Shown in pieces: positions 14,255 through 22,345 of a stretch of 40,634 nt of DNA. Within the stretch, counting starts at the first letter, position 1. Each line of letters starts with the position of its first letter. The notes under the pieces are model-generated. The model saw only the letters and a program-made list of their open reading frames with translations, was not told where the DNA came from and ran no database searches. Where the stretch lies: NCBI GenBank assembly GCA_945877815.1, contig CAMDWJ010000037.1:1-40634 (forward strand), in the 5' to 3' direction. Position numbers and translations under genes: made by a program. The DNA is from Caenispirillum bisanense. GTDB lineage: Bacteria > Pseudomonadota > Alphaproteobacteria > Rhodospirillales > UBA2165.

Positions 14255-14992
14255 ATGGAAACTACATCGTATATCGCGTTGTCGCGCCAAGGGGCGCTGC
14301 GACGCGAGATGGACACAGTTGCGCATAATATCGCGAACATGAATACGACCGCCTACAAAGGCGAGAAGATGATGTTCGTCGAGCATCTGACCAAAAGCAA
14401 AGACGATCTCGGCTTCATGCCGCGCAAACTGTCGTTTACGCGGGACATCGCCCAATATCGCAACCTCGAAGAAGGCCCGATCCATACGACCGGCAATACC
14501 TTCAACGTGGCGATACGCGGCGACGGATACTTCGTCGTCGAAACGCCGGAAGGGATCCAAAACTACACGCGCAACGGCGATTTCACGATGGATGCCCAAG
14601 GCCAACTCGTAACTCAAGGCGGCAATCCCGTCTTGTCGACCGGTGGCGCCCCCATCTTCCTCAGCCCGCAAGATCAGAACGTCACCATCTCGGGCGATGG
14701 CACCATTTCCACCAACAACGGGCCTCTCGGCCAACTGCGCGTCGTGCGTTTCGACGATATTCAGAAGCTCAAATCCGAGCAAGGAGGCTTGTTGAACACG
14801 GATCAGGCGCCCCAGGAAGTTCCGCGTCCGAGCTTGGTCCAGGGCGCTCTCGAAGGGTCCAATATTCAGCCGGTTATCGAACTCTCTCGCATGATCGAAG
14901 TACATCGATCCTACGATAGCGTGAAGGGCTTCATCGAAGCCGAAGACGGCCGGCAGAAGAAGATGATCGATCAACTCGGCGCGCGGGCTTAG
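14255..14992 (+). CDS. flgF: Flagellar proximal rod protein FlgF
   Basis: 245 residues starting at ATG 14255, which has GGAAGGAACGGG just upstream and begins METTSYIALSRQGALRREM; the longer frame back to 14042 would cross the sigma-54 promoter and is rejected. The N-terminal rod signature (DTVAHNIANMNTTAYKGEKM) and the C-terminal helix (VIELSRMIEVHRSYDSVKGF) are those of FlgF. The middle has the rod/hook IRGDGYFVVETPEG motif. FlgF forms part of the rod in the periplasm, exported by the flagellar type III system. It is the first gene of flgF-flgG-flgA-flgH, the order usual in alphaproteobacteria. Confidence 0.95.
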   Translation: METTSYIALSRQGALRREMDTVAHNIANMNTTAYKGEKMMFVEHLTKSKDDLGFMPRKLSFTRDIAQYRNLEEGPIHTTGNTFNVAIRGDGYFVVETPEGIQNYTRNGDFTMDAQGQLVTQGGNPVLSTGGAPIFLSPQDQNVTISGDGTISTNNGPLGQLRVVRFDDIQKLKSEQGGLLNTDQAPQEVPRPSLVQGALEGSNIQPVIELSRMIEVHRSYDSVKGFIEAEDGRQKKMIDQLGARA

Positions 14993-15024
14993 TTGGCCCC
15001 GCCGGGAACAGAAAGGACCTGACC

Positions 15025-15810
15025 ATGAGATCGCTAAGCATCGCATCCACCGGCATGTTGGCACAACAACAGAACGTGGAAGTCATTTCGAACAACATCG
15101 CCAATATGAACACGACCGCCTACATGCGGCGGCGAACCGAGTTCCACGATCTGATCTATCAGAACCTGCGGCGTGTCGGTTCGACCTCGTCGGATGCCGG
15201 CACGATCGTGCCATCGGGCGTGCAGCTCGGCTTGGGTGTGAAACTCGCCGCAGTCTATCGCATCCACGAGCAGGGCAACCTCACCTCGACCGACAACACC
15301 TTCGATCTTGCGATCCAAGGAAAAGGGTTTTTCCGCGTTCAACTGCCCGACGGCTCGACCGCCTATAGCCGCGACGGTTCGTTTCAATTGAGCCCCACCG
15401 GGCAAATCGTCACGCACGACGGCAACCCGGTAATCCCAAATATCACCGTCAACCCGAGCGCCATCGACGTGACAATCAACAATACCGGCGAAGTTCTGGT
15501 CAAATTGCAGGGCCAAGTGGCACCCGCCAATGCCGGCACCATCACCCTCGCCACGTTCCCGAACGACGCGGGCCTCGAAGCTGTCGGCAACAACCTATAT
15601 CTCGAAACCCCTGCATCCGGGAACGCGACTATCGCAAATCCCGGCGCCGAAGGTTACGGCACCCTGCTGCAAGGCTTCCTCGAAACCTCCAACGTCAATG
15701 CTGTCTCCGAAGTCTCGGAACTCATCTCCGCGCAACGCGCCTACGAGATGAACTCGAAGGTCATCAAGACCTCCGACGAGATGATGGGCACTTTGAATCA
15801 AATGAGGTAA
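15025..15810 (+). CDS. flgG: Flagellar distal rod protein FlgG
   Basis: 261 residues, the canonical FlgG length. N-terminal MRSLSIASTGMLAQQQNVEV and SNNIANMNTTAYMRRRTEFHDL are near-consensus FlgG, as are the core IQGKGFFRVQLPDGSTAYSR and the C-terminus SELISAQRAYEMNSKVIKTS. FlgG polymerises as the distal rod through the peptidoglycan layer and P/L rings. A ribosome binding site (AGAAAGGA) precedes ATG 15025, and the gene is 32 bases downstream of flgF. Confidence 0.98.
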   Translation: MRSLSIASTGMLAQQQNVEVISNNIANMNTTAYMRRRTEFHDLIYQNLRRVGSTSSDAGTIVPSGVQLGLGVKLAAVYRIHEQGNLTSTDNTFDLAIQGKGFFRVQLPDGSTAYSRDGSFQLSPTGQIVTHDGNPVIPNITVNPSAIDVTINNTGEVLVKLQGQVAPANAGTITLATFPNDAGLEAVGNNLYLETPASGNATIANPGAEGYGTLLQGFLETSNVNAVSEVSELISAQRAYEMNSKVIKTSDEMMGTLNQMR

Positions 15811-15817
15811 CGGCGCC

Positions 15818-16789
15818 ATGAAACAGATCATCACTGCGCTTGTCGTCGCATTCCTTGCCCTTTGGGTCGCCGCCGCGCACGCCGGTGAGGCGAACCTGCG
15901 TACGACGGTCATCGTCGAAGGCGACTACATCACGCTCGGCGACCTGTTCGACAACGCCGGCGCGAACGCCGCCAAAAAAGTCGCCTACGCGCCGGCGCCC
16001 GGCAAACGCGCGACCTTCGACGCCAAATGGCTTTACAAGGTTTCGCAGGCCTACAAGTTGAATTGGCGCCCGTTCAGCACGGCAACGCACGCCGTCGTGG
16101 AGCGATCGAGCCAGGTCATCCAACGCGACGAAATCCACGACGCACTCGTCCTAGCATTACGCGCACGCGGTGCCGGCAACGACATCGAAATCGAGATTAC
16201 GAACAACAATTCGAATTTCTATGTTGCTGCCGACAAAGCCGCCAGCGTCGGCGTCGACAACCTGAATTACGATCCCGGTACCGGCCGCTTTGTCGCCACC
16301 ATCGCGGTGCCCGCGAACGATCCATCCGCCACGCGCACCCGCGTCACGGGACGGATTCACAAGCTCGTTTCCGTCCCCGTTCTTGCCGAGGGCAAACGCC
16401 GCGGCGAAGTCATCCGGGCGACGGACATCCAGTGGCGCGACGTACGTGCATCTGAGGTTCGCAACCATATTGTCACGGACGACGAGGAACTTATCGGAAT
16501 GGCGGCGAAGCGTGAAATCAAGCCGGCCTCGGCTGTCGATGTTTCGCAAATCCGCCGTCCGCTTCTGATCACCAAGGGCAATCTCGTTACGATCGAGATG
16601 CAGAATGGCGGCATGTCGCTATCGACCCAGGGCAAAGCGCTCGATGAAGGCAGCATGGGCGATGTCATTCGCGTCACGAATATTCGCAGCAACAAAATTG
16701 TCGAAGCCCGTATCAATGGCGCCAACAGGGTCGAAGTGAGCGTCAATCGGATCGAGACGAACGCCCGGAACAACCAGGCGACGAATTGA
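15818..16789 (+). CDS. flgA: P-ring assembly chaperone FlgA
   Basis: 323 residues, long for FlgA but usual in alphaproteobacteria. The signal peptide is MKQIITALVVAFLALWVAAAHA. An N-terminal domain (about 24-190) follows, with LGDLFDNAG near its start. The C-terminal SAF-like region (about 195-310) contains IRATDIQWRDVRASEV, LIGMAAKREIKPAS, LITKGNLVTIEMQNGGM and the final GDVIRVTNIRSNKIVEARI, typical of FlgA. FlgA acts in the periplasm to fold or hold FlgI for P-ring assembly. It starts seven bases after flgG. Confidence 0.93.
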   Translation: MKQIITALVVAFLALWVAAAHAGEANLRTTVIVEGDYITLGDLFDNAGANAAKKVAYAPAPGKRATFDAKWLYKVSQAYKLNWRPFSTATHAVVERSSQVIQRDEIHDALVLALRARGAGNDIEIEITNNNSNFYVAADKAASVGVDNLNYDPGTGRFVATIAVPANDPSATRTRVTGRIHKLVSVPVLAEGKRRGEVIRATDIQWRDVRASEVRNHIVTDDEELIGMAAKREIKPASAVDVSQIRRPLLITKGNLVTIEMQNGGMSLSTQGKALDEGSMGDVIRVTNIRSNKIVEARINGANRVEVSVNRIETNARNNQATN

Positions 16790-16799
16790 GGATCATGCG

Positions 16800-17576
16800 A
16801 TGAAAGAGATCACGCACATGTCGATCGCGCGCAAATTGTTTTCGGGCGTATCCATTTTCTGCCTGTCCACGACGCTTGCCGGATGCAACACGCTGACGCG
16901 CCTATCAGAAATCGGCGACGGACCGAAGATTTCCGAGGTCGCCAATCCGACCGGGCGGCCCGGCTACCGGCCGGTCAGCATGCCGATGCCTGCCCCGAAG
17001 GAAGCGGCGCGTCAGGCGAATTCACTTTGGCGTCCGGGTGCTCGCGCGTTCTTCCGCGATCAGCGCGCATCCGAGGTCGGCGACATTATGACGGTGAAGC
17101 TCTCGATCTCCGACAGCGCAAAACTCGACAACAAGACGACGCGTGAACGCGACTCCTCGGAATCCGAGAGCATGACTGCGCTGTTTGGCTTGGATCGCAA
17201 AATCAAAGGTCTTTTGCCAGGCGGAAAGGATGGTCCTGATCTTACAGCTACTGTGGCCGGGGCGCATTCGACGACCGGCGACGGACAGATCGACCGCAAG
17301 GAAGCGATTTCCATCTTGGTCGCCGGCGTCATCACCCAGATCCTGCCGAATGGCAATATGGTCGTATTTGGACGCCAGGAGATCAAGGTAAACGCCGAGC
17401 TTCGCGACGTGATGGTGACCGGCATCGTGCGACCGGAGGACATCGATTATACGAACACGATCAGCCACGAAAAAATTGCCGAACTGCGCGTCGCCTACGG
17501 CGGCCGCGGCACCCTCAGCGAATTGCAGACGCCGCGTTGGGGCTCACAGGTTATCGACGTAATCTTCCCGTTCTAA
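16800..17576 (+). CDS. flgH: Flagellar L-ring lipoprotein FlgH
   Basis: 258 residues from ATG 16800 (GAGGA upstream); a second ATG at 16818 is an alternative. The signal peptide ends in the lipobox TLAGC with C29 as the lipidated residue, followed by the FlgH pattern: LWRPGARAFFRDQRASEVGDIMTV, IVAG-like TATVAGAH, ILPNGNMVVFGRQEIKVN and the terminal GWGSQVIDVIFPF-like end (RWGSQVIDVIFPF). FlgH forms the outer-membrane L ring. It ends the flgF operon and is followed at once by a strong terminator. Confidence 0.97.
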   Translation: MKEITHMSIARKLFSGVSIFCLSTTLAGCNTLTRLSEIGDGPKISEVANPTGRPGYRPVSMPMPAPKEAARQANSLWRPGARAFFRDQRASEVGDIMTVKLSISDSAKLDNKTTRERDSSESESMTALFGLDRKIKGLLPGGKDGPDLTATVAGAHSTTGDGQIDRKEAISILVAGVITQILPNGNMVVFGRQEIKVNAELRDVMVTGIVRPEDIDYTNTISHEKIAELRVAYGGRGTLSELQTPRWGSQVIDVIFPF

Positions 17577-17600
17577 TTCCAACCGAATTGGAACAACTTA

Positions 17601-17634
17601 GGGCCGATGGGCTTCCCCATCGGCCCCTTTTTTT
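17601..17634 (+). terminator. Rho-independent terminator after flgH
   Basis: An 11-bp stem GGGCCGATGGG (17601-17611) / CCCATCGGCCC (17616-17626) with a 4-base loop is followed by a CTTTTTTT tract. It lies 24 bases after the flgH stop and between the convergent flgH and dksA genes. Confidence 0.95.
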
Positions 17635-17667
17635 GTCCGTGCCGCGCACGCGCGCGCAGCAAACGCA

Positions 17668-18084
17668 TCAATCGTCGCGGCGAGTACGTTCGAGTCGCTC
17701 GTGGCGTTCTTGAGCTTCGATGCTGAGCGTCGCAATAGGCCGCGCCTCCAAACGCTTTAGGCTGATCGGTTCAGCCGTTTCTTCGCAGTAGCCGTAGCTG
17801 CCGTCCTCGATGCGGCCGAGGGCTTCGTCGATTTTGTTGATCAACTTGCGGGCGCGATCGCGAGTGCGCAGTTCCAACGAACGATCGGTCTCCGCAGATG
17901 CACGATCGGCGAGGTCGGGTTCTAGGACGCTGGTTTCCTTCAGGTTAAGCCGCGTTTCCAGCGACTCGTCCAGCAATTCGGCCCGCCAACGCAGCAGCTT
18001 CTGGCGGAAGTACTCCTGCTGCGACGGATTCATGAACGGTTCCTTGTCGGAAGGAACGTAGTCAGGCGGTAATGTAACGGTCAT
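17668..18084 (-). CDS. dksA: DksA-family RNA polymerase-binding transcription factor
   Basis: 138 residues. The layout is DksA: an N-terminal segment with MNPSQQEYFRQKLLRWRAELL, a long coiled coil whose tip has the two conserved acidic residues (PDLADRAS, D57 and D60), RDRARKLINKIDEAL, then the globular domain with IEDGSYGYCEETAEPISLKRLEARPIATLSIEAQERHE. Only one of the four zinc-ligand cysteines remains (C100); the other positions are Thr, Ser and Ala. This is common in alphaproteobacterial DksA and suggests a zinc-independent fold. DksA enters the RNA polymerase secondary channel and works with ppGpp. It is downstream of fliX on the same strand with a 124-base gap, probably with its own promoter. 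Confidence 0.93.
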   Translation of the reverse strand: MTVTLPPDYVPSDKEPFMNPSQQEYFRQKLLRWRAELLDESLETRLNLKETSVLEPDLADRASAETDRSLELRTRDRARKLINKIDEALGRIEDGSYGYCEETAEPISLKRLEARPIATLSIEAQERHERLERTRRDD

Positions 18085-18208
18085 TCGTATTCTTGCCTCC
18101 CGAGGCCTTCGAATGGCCGCGCAATATAATTTCGCCCGCGTACCTTGTAAATGGGAGCCGCGACGGCAGGCATAAGCGCCGTAAAAGTGTCGGAAATCCA
18201 GGAAAAAA

Positions 18209-18643
18209 TCAGATCGAACGGGTCAGCTTTGCAATCTCGACCGCAGCGCGCAGCTCGATTTCGTCGATAATTTCGATCAATCGTGGGTCGCTGACCTGGG
18301 TGCGGCGCTGACGCAGAGCTTGTGCAAGATTCTCGAGCCGTTGACGGGACACACCCCCGGCCAGGATATCGCGGCGGATGTTATCAAGCTTGTCGAGCAA
18401 ATCCTCACCGCGATGCACCAATTGGCGGCGGGCCGCCTGATCGCCGTCGTCGGACACCTCTTGAGCGGATAGGATCGACGATACCGACACGACCCCTCCA
18501 ACTCCGCCGGCACCGGCGACTTCGCCATCGCTCTCCGCGGCTTTTTCAAGGTGATCGGCAAATCGCGGTCCACCGGCGGGGGCCGAACGCTGGGTGCGTT
18601 GGGTCGCCGGTGTCGCAGTGGAACGAACTGTTGGAACCTTCAT
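18209..18643 (-). CDS. fliX: Flagellar assembly regulator FliX
   Basis: 144 residues from ATG 18643 (MKVPTVRSTAT), the start that matches the MKV-type N-terminus of known FliX; the longer frame to 18703 is not supported. An Ala/Gly/Ser-rich disordered N-terminal half is followed by the conserved helical part (about 80-144): RGEDLLDKLDNIRRDIL, LAQALRQRR and the terminal DPRLIEIIDEIELRAAVEIAKL. In Caulobacter FliX couples basal-body assembly to the sigma-54 activator FlbD. Its presence next to several sigma-54 flagellar promoters is consistent with that circuit. It is divergent from the hook-like gene at 18856. Confidence 0.9.
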   Translation of the reverse strand: MKVPTVRSTATPATQRTQRSAPAGGPRFADHLEKAAESDGEVAGAGGVGGVVSVSSILSAQEVSDDGDQAARRQLVHRGEDLLDKLDNIRRDILAGGVSRQRLENLAQALRQRRTQVSDPRLIEIIDEIELRAAVEIAKLTRSI

Positions 18644-18782
18644 GACCCCGGACCATACGCGAAATCGTCGGAATCGGCTACCCGGCAGGAATTGCCGCGT
18701 CATTTGGGCTACTGGGGCAGTCTAGAGGCACCGTTACGCGGGCTGAATGGCAGAATTTCGGGACTTTTCCGACGCCGATATT

Positions 18783-18798
18783 TGGCACCGTTCTTGCG
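18783..18798 (+). promoter_or_regulatory. Sigma-54 (-24/-12) promoter of the 18856 hook-like gene
   Basis: TGGCAC (18783-18788), five bases, then TTGC (18794-18797): an exact match to the sigma-54 core consensus. The predicted start of transcription is about 45 bases before ATG 18856. Confidence 0.9.
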
Positions 18799-18855
18799 TT
18801 TCATTTTGCGACGTAATGCTGTTCGTCGTGGAACCAAATAGGCGGAATTGAAGTC

Positions 18856-20187
18856 ATGGCAATTTACGGCGCCTTCGCATCGCCCATCGCCGGCATGCTG
18901 GCTCAAAGCAATGCCTTCGGAGCCATTTCGCAAAACATCACCAATATGAACACCGGTGGCTATAAGGCCGCCAATACGCGCTTTTCCACCGTGCTCGCCT
19001 CGACCTTTGGCCAAAACAAGGACATCGGCGGCGTGCTGCCGCTCAACAAAAACTACATCGCCCAACAGGGCCGCGTCATATCGACGAACAATCCGCTCGA
19101 TCTGGCCATCAACGGCAAGGGTATGTTCGTCTTGAATACCGAACTCGATGGCAGCGGCGAGACCATCTATACGCGCGACGGCGGCTTCGGCATCCGGAAA
19201 AACGGCACGTCCTCGAAAACGGTATCCTACGACGATGGGACGACGCAGACCTACAATGTCGATAACGGCTACCTCGTCGACAAAAACGGCCACTACGTCC
19301 AGGCCTGGGAACCCGACGCCAACGGCCAATTTACAACCAGTTCGTCGTTGACGTCCGTGCGTCTCGACGACGACGCCTTCGACAGTGAAGCCGCGGCGAC
19401 AACAAGCACCTTCGTTGCCGCAAATCTTCCCGCGGAATCAGACACGGGAGATGAGCACGTCACACGCGCCAGCGCCTATACAGACGATGGGTCGCTCAAG
19501 ACATTTGAACTGGTATGGACACGCCAAGCCACGACCCAGACTTGGAACATGCACATCAGATCGGATCTCGACGGGGATAGCTCGGTTGATTCCGCTACCA
19601 CGGTCCCGGCATCCAGCAGCCCAGTGACCTTGACGTTCGACTCCGACGGCCATCTGCCTGCGGATTCATCCGAGACCATCGCAATCACCTATACCGACGG
19701 TAAGACGCTGTCCTTCGATCTCGACATCAACGATATGACGTCGCTCGGCTCCTCCTTCCAGTATTATCGATTCGATAAAGACGGTCGCGGTCCCGGCACT
19801 TTGAGCGCTTTTCATTTCGACGATGCCGGCCAGATCGTCGGCAACTTCACCAACGGCGTCGAACGCGCGCTTTACAAGCTTCCACTGGCAACGTTCGTCA
19901 ATGCCGACGGACTCGAAGTCCGACAGGGAAATTTGTTCGCGGAATCCGTAAACTCCGGCGAGGCGATTCTGCGCCAAGTAAAAGATCCCGCCGTCGTCGT
20001 GAATGGCGCGAACCAAGAAAAACACGAATACGCGACATTCATTCCCTCCTCGCATGAATTGTCGAACACGAATCTCGAGCAGGAATTCTCGCTGATGATC
20101 ATCACGCAGCAGGCCTACAATTCCTCGGCAACGGTGTTCAAAACGCTCGACGAAATGACCAAGACCGCGTCGGAACTGAAAGTTTAA
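18856..20187 (+). CDS. FlgE-like flagellar hook-basal body protein (paralogue 1)
   Basis: 443 residues. The N-terminus (MAIYGAFASPIAGMLAQSNA, then SQNITNMNTGGYKAANTRFS) and C-terminus (NTNLEQEFSLMIITQQAYNSSATVFKTLDEM) are those of the rod/hook family, closest to FlgE. The core has LAINGKGMFVLNT and, near residue 350, FDDAGQIVGNFTNGVERALYKLPLATF, a hook-type D1 motif. The middle (about 110-300) is Asp/Ser/Thr-rich and variable. A second, longer FlgE-like gene (32863-34539) follows flgD and is the better candidate for the main hook subunit. This one has its own sigma-54 promoter and precedes flgI, so it may be a hook isoform or junction segment. Confidence 0.88.
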   Translation: MAIYGAFASPIAGMLAQSNAFGAISQNITNMNTGGYKAANTRFSTVLASTFGQNKDIGGVLPLNKNYIAQQGRVISTNNPLDLAINGKGMFVLNTELDGSGETIYTRDGGFGIRKNGTSSKTVSYDDGTTQTYNVDNGYLVDKNGHYVQAWEPDANGQFTTSSSLTSVRLDDDAFDSEAAATTSTFVAANLPAESDTGDEHVTRASAYTDDGSLKTFELVWTRQATTQTWNMHIRSDLDGDSSVDSATTVPASSSPVTLTFDSDGHLPADSSETIAITYTDGKTLSFDLDINDMTSLGSSFQYYRFDKDGRGPGTLSAFHFDDAGQIVGNFTNGVERALYKLPLATFVNADGLEVRQGNLFAESVNSGEAILRQVKDPAVVVNGANQEKHEYATFIPSSHELSNTNLEQEFSLMIITQQAYNSSATVFKTLDEMTKTASELKV

Positions 20188-20324
20188 GCTTCAGTCCACC
20201 CCCGTCCCATGTGGGCGGCAAAAGATTCCCCCTCGCCACGTCCCTTCCCGTCCGGCCGGCGCCACGACGCCATCTGTTCACCAAAAAATTAAGCAATCCC
20301 AACGCCTTATCTCCGCTACCGGGT

Positions 20325-20340
20325 TGGCACGGTATTCGCA
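20325..20340 (+). promoter_or_regulatory. Sigma-54 (-24/-12) promoter of flgI
   Basis: TTGGCACGGTATTCGCA: TGGCAC at 20325-20330, five bases, then TCGCA, with GG and GC ten bases apart and one mismatch in the -12 element. It lies about 45 bases before the flgI start. Confidence 0.82.
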
Positions 20341-20384
20341 TGTATAGATGCGAAATCTGCGGGCTAACCGCATAGGAACGGGAA

Positions 20385-21545
20385 ATGGTGGGTTATATGC
20401 TTTCGAATGACAAACCGATCGGCCGCACGTGGCGCCGATTCGTTGGCGCCGCCGCCCTCGCCGCGGTCGCCATGCTCGGCACCGCAGATTCCTCCTTCGC
20501 CACATCGCGCATCAAGGACGTCGCCGATTTTGAAGGCGTGCGCGACAACTTGCTCGTCGGTTACGGTCTCGTCGTCGGCCTCAACAAGACCGGCGACAGC
20601 ATGAAGGAAGGCCACTTTACCAAACAAAGCCTGCTTGCCATGCTCGAACGGCTCGGCGTCAAACCGACCCAGGCGGGCCTTGATGCCAAGAACGTCGCCG
20701 CCGTCATGGTGACGGCGACTCTGCCAGGCTTCGCGCGCCAGGGCGGACGCATCGACGTGACGGTCAGTGCACTTGGCGATTCCAGCAGCCTGCTCGGTGG
20801 AACCTTGTTGGTGACCCCGCTGCTCGGCGCGGATGGCGAAGTCTACGCCGTCGCACAAGGTCATGTCGCAACCGGCGGGTTCACGGCCCAGGGCGCAGGC
20901 GAAACGGTCACCAAAGGCGTTCCGACAAACGGACGGATTGCTTCGGGCGGCATCGTCGAACGCGAAATAGGCTTCGATCTGCAAAAGCTGCAGCAGGTTC
21001 GTATCAGCCTGCGCAACCCCGATTTTACAACCGCGCGCCGTATGGCCGAGGCGATGAACGCATTCCTCGGCACCGAAGCTGCACGCCCATCCGATCCCGG
21101 AACGGTGACGCTGAAGGTACCGCGCGGCTACGAAGGCAATGTGGTTGGCCTATTGACCGACGTCGAACAGCTTCGCATCGAGCCGGATCAACAGGCCCGC
21201 ATCATCATCGACGAAAACTCCGGCACGATCGTGATGGGCGAGAACGTCCGCATCAGCACGGTCGCCGTCGCCCAAGGCAATCTCACGATCCGCATCACCG
21301 AAACGCCGCAGGTGTCGCAGCCGGGTCCCTTCTCGACGGGCGGCACGACGACGGTGGTTCCGCGCACCGATATTCAGATCGACGAGGGCACCGATAAGAA
21401 ACTTGCGATTATGCAGACCGGCGTCACCTTGCAAGAACTCGTCAATGGGTTGAACGCACTCGGCATCGGGCCGCGCGATCTCATCACCATCCTGCAAGCG
21501 GTCAAGGCAGCTGGCGCCTTGCAAGCCGACATCCAGGTGATGTGA
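20385..21545 (+). CDS. flgI: Flagellar P-ring protein FlgI
   Basis: 386 residues. The start is ATG 20385 (GGAACGGG upstream); ATG 20397 is an alternative. A signal peptide (WRRFVGAAALAAVAMLGTADSSFA, cleavage about residue 39) precedes the highly conserved SRIKDVADFEGVRDNLLVGYG and VGLNKTGD. Further FlgI motifs are GLDAKNVAAVMVTATLPGFA, GDSSSLLGGTLLVTPL, IIIDENSGTIVMGENVRIS and the C-terminal LNALGIGPRDLITILQAVKAAGAL. FlgI forms the periplasmic P ring with FlgA as chaperone. The stop overlaps the next start by one base (TGATG). Confidence 0.98.
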   Translation: MVGYMLSNDKPIGRTWRRFVGAAALAAVAMLGTADSSFATSRIKDVADFEGVRDNLLVGYGLVVGLNKTGDSMKEGHFTKQSLLAMLERLGVKPTQAGLDAKNVAAVMVTATLPGFARQGGRIDVTVSALGDSSSLLGGTLLVTPLLGADGEVYAVAQGHVATGGFTAQGAGETVTKGVPTNGRIASGGIVEREIGFDLQKLQQVRISLRNPDFTTARRMAEAMNAFLGTEAARPSDPGTVTLKVPRGYEGNVVGLLTDVEQLRIEPDQQARIIIDENSGTIVMGENVRISTVAVAQGNLTIRITETPQVSQPGPFSTGGTTTVVPRTDIQIDEGTDKKLAIMQTGVTLQELVNGLNALGIGPRDLITILQAVKAAGALQADIQVM

Positions 21546-21865
21546 TGAACGATTTTTCACTCATCGACACCAGCCAATTGGCGCTTCAATCGTCGCGTAC
21601 CTTGCCCAAGCTCGGCCACGTCGACTCCGCCGCAAAGGCCGGCAAGGTGGCGCAGGATTTCGAAGCAGTCTTCCTAAGTCAGATGCTCCAGCCGATGTTC
21701 GCCAATATCGAAGCCGAGGAACCCTTCGGCGGCGGTGCCGGCGAGGAAGTGTGGCGCTCGATGATGGTCGACGAGATCGGCAAGCAAATGGCGAAGGCCG
21801 GCGGCATTGGGATCGCCTCGTCGATCAAACAAGAAATTCTGCGGCTCCAGGAGGTAAAGTCATGA
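21545..21865 (+). CDS. Rod-binding protein, FlgJ N-terminal domain only
   Basis: 106 residues from ATG 21545; a GTG at 21542 is a possible alternative start. The sequence has the rod-binding signature of FlgJ: AQDFEAVFLSQMLQPMF, then EEVWRSMMVDEIGKQMAKAGGIGIAS. The C-terminal muramidase domain of enterobacterial FlgJ is missing, as is usual in alphaproteobacteria, where a separate lytic enzyme opens the peptidoglycan. The protein is expected to cap the growing rod. It is coupled to flgI on one side and to the flgN-type gene on the other (ATGA overlap at 21862-21865). Confidence 0.9.
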   Translation: MNDFSLIDTSQLALQSSRTLPKLGHVDSAAKAGKVAQDFEAVFLSQMLQPMFANIEAEEPFGGGAGEEVWRSMMVDEIGKQMAKAGGIGIASSIKQEILRLQEVKS

Positions 21866-22314
21866 ACCCCGAAGAAATCGCTAAACGGCTCATGGGCGTC
21901 ATCGCTAGACTTAGCGGCCTGCTAAAAGACGAAAACGATCGACTGAGCGTTCCGGGCCGCGCCAAAGGGCTGCCCGAAATCGTGAAGGAAAAGGAGACGT
22001 TGAGTCGTGTCTACGAGCAGCAGGTCGAGATGCTGTCCAACAAAGAACTGACGGCAAAGATCAGTCCCGATCTACGGACGCGTCTCGCAGAGGCTGCGAT
22101 CTCCCTCGGGAAATTAATGGAGGAAAACCGGTTGAAGCTCCAATCCAAATTGGATTCAACCAAAACCGTTCTGCGTATCATGGCCGACGCGGCGAAGGAG
22201 TTTCGCGCGGCCTCCGGTGGGTATGGCCCCAGTGGTGCGGTCGGCGCCGACGCACGGCAGGCTCGTCAGGCCTATCAACCGCCTATCTCGCTCGGCGTCA
22301 ATCGCGAGCTTTAA
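21862..22314 (+). CDS. FlgN-like export chaperone
   Basis: 150 residues from ATG 21862, with the strong ribosome binding site AGGAGGTAAAG. The first 120 residues are helical and charged (IAKRLMGVIARLSGLLKDEN, then GLPEIVKEKETLSRVYEQQVEML and LGKLMEENRLKLQSKLD), which fits the FlgN pattern. The C-terminal 30 residues are Gly/Ala/Pro-rich and end in QPPISLGVNREL, similar to the SIALNQ-type tails of FlgN-like proteins. FlgN keeps FlgK and FlgL soluble and delivers them to the export gate; position directly upstream of flgK and flgL supports this. Confidence 0.8.
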   Translation: MNPEEIAKRLMGVIARLSGLLKDENDRLSVPGRAKGLPEIVKEKETLSRVYEQQVEMLSNKELTAKISPDLRTRLAEAAISLGKLMEENRLKLQSKLDSTKTVLRIMADAAKEFRAASGGYGPSGAVGADARQARQAYQPPISLGVNREL

Positions 22315-22345
22315 CCGCGAGCTTTAGAATTTAAGGAACGCCGAT

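Noticed and set aside
20188-20384. Hairpin CCGTCCCA/TGGGCGG near 20207 as a terminator of the hook-like gene
   Set aside because: The stem has a bulge and no T tract follows.
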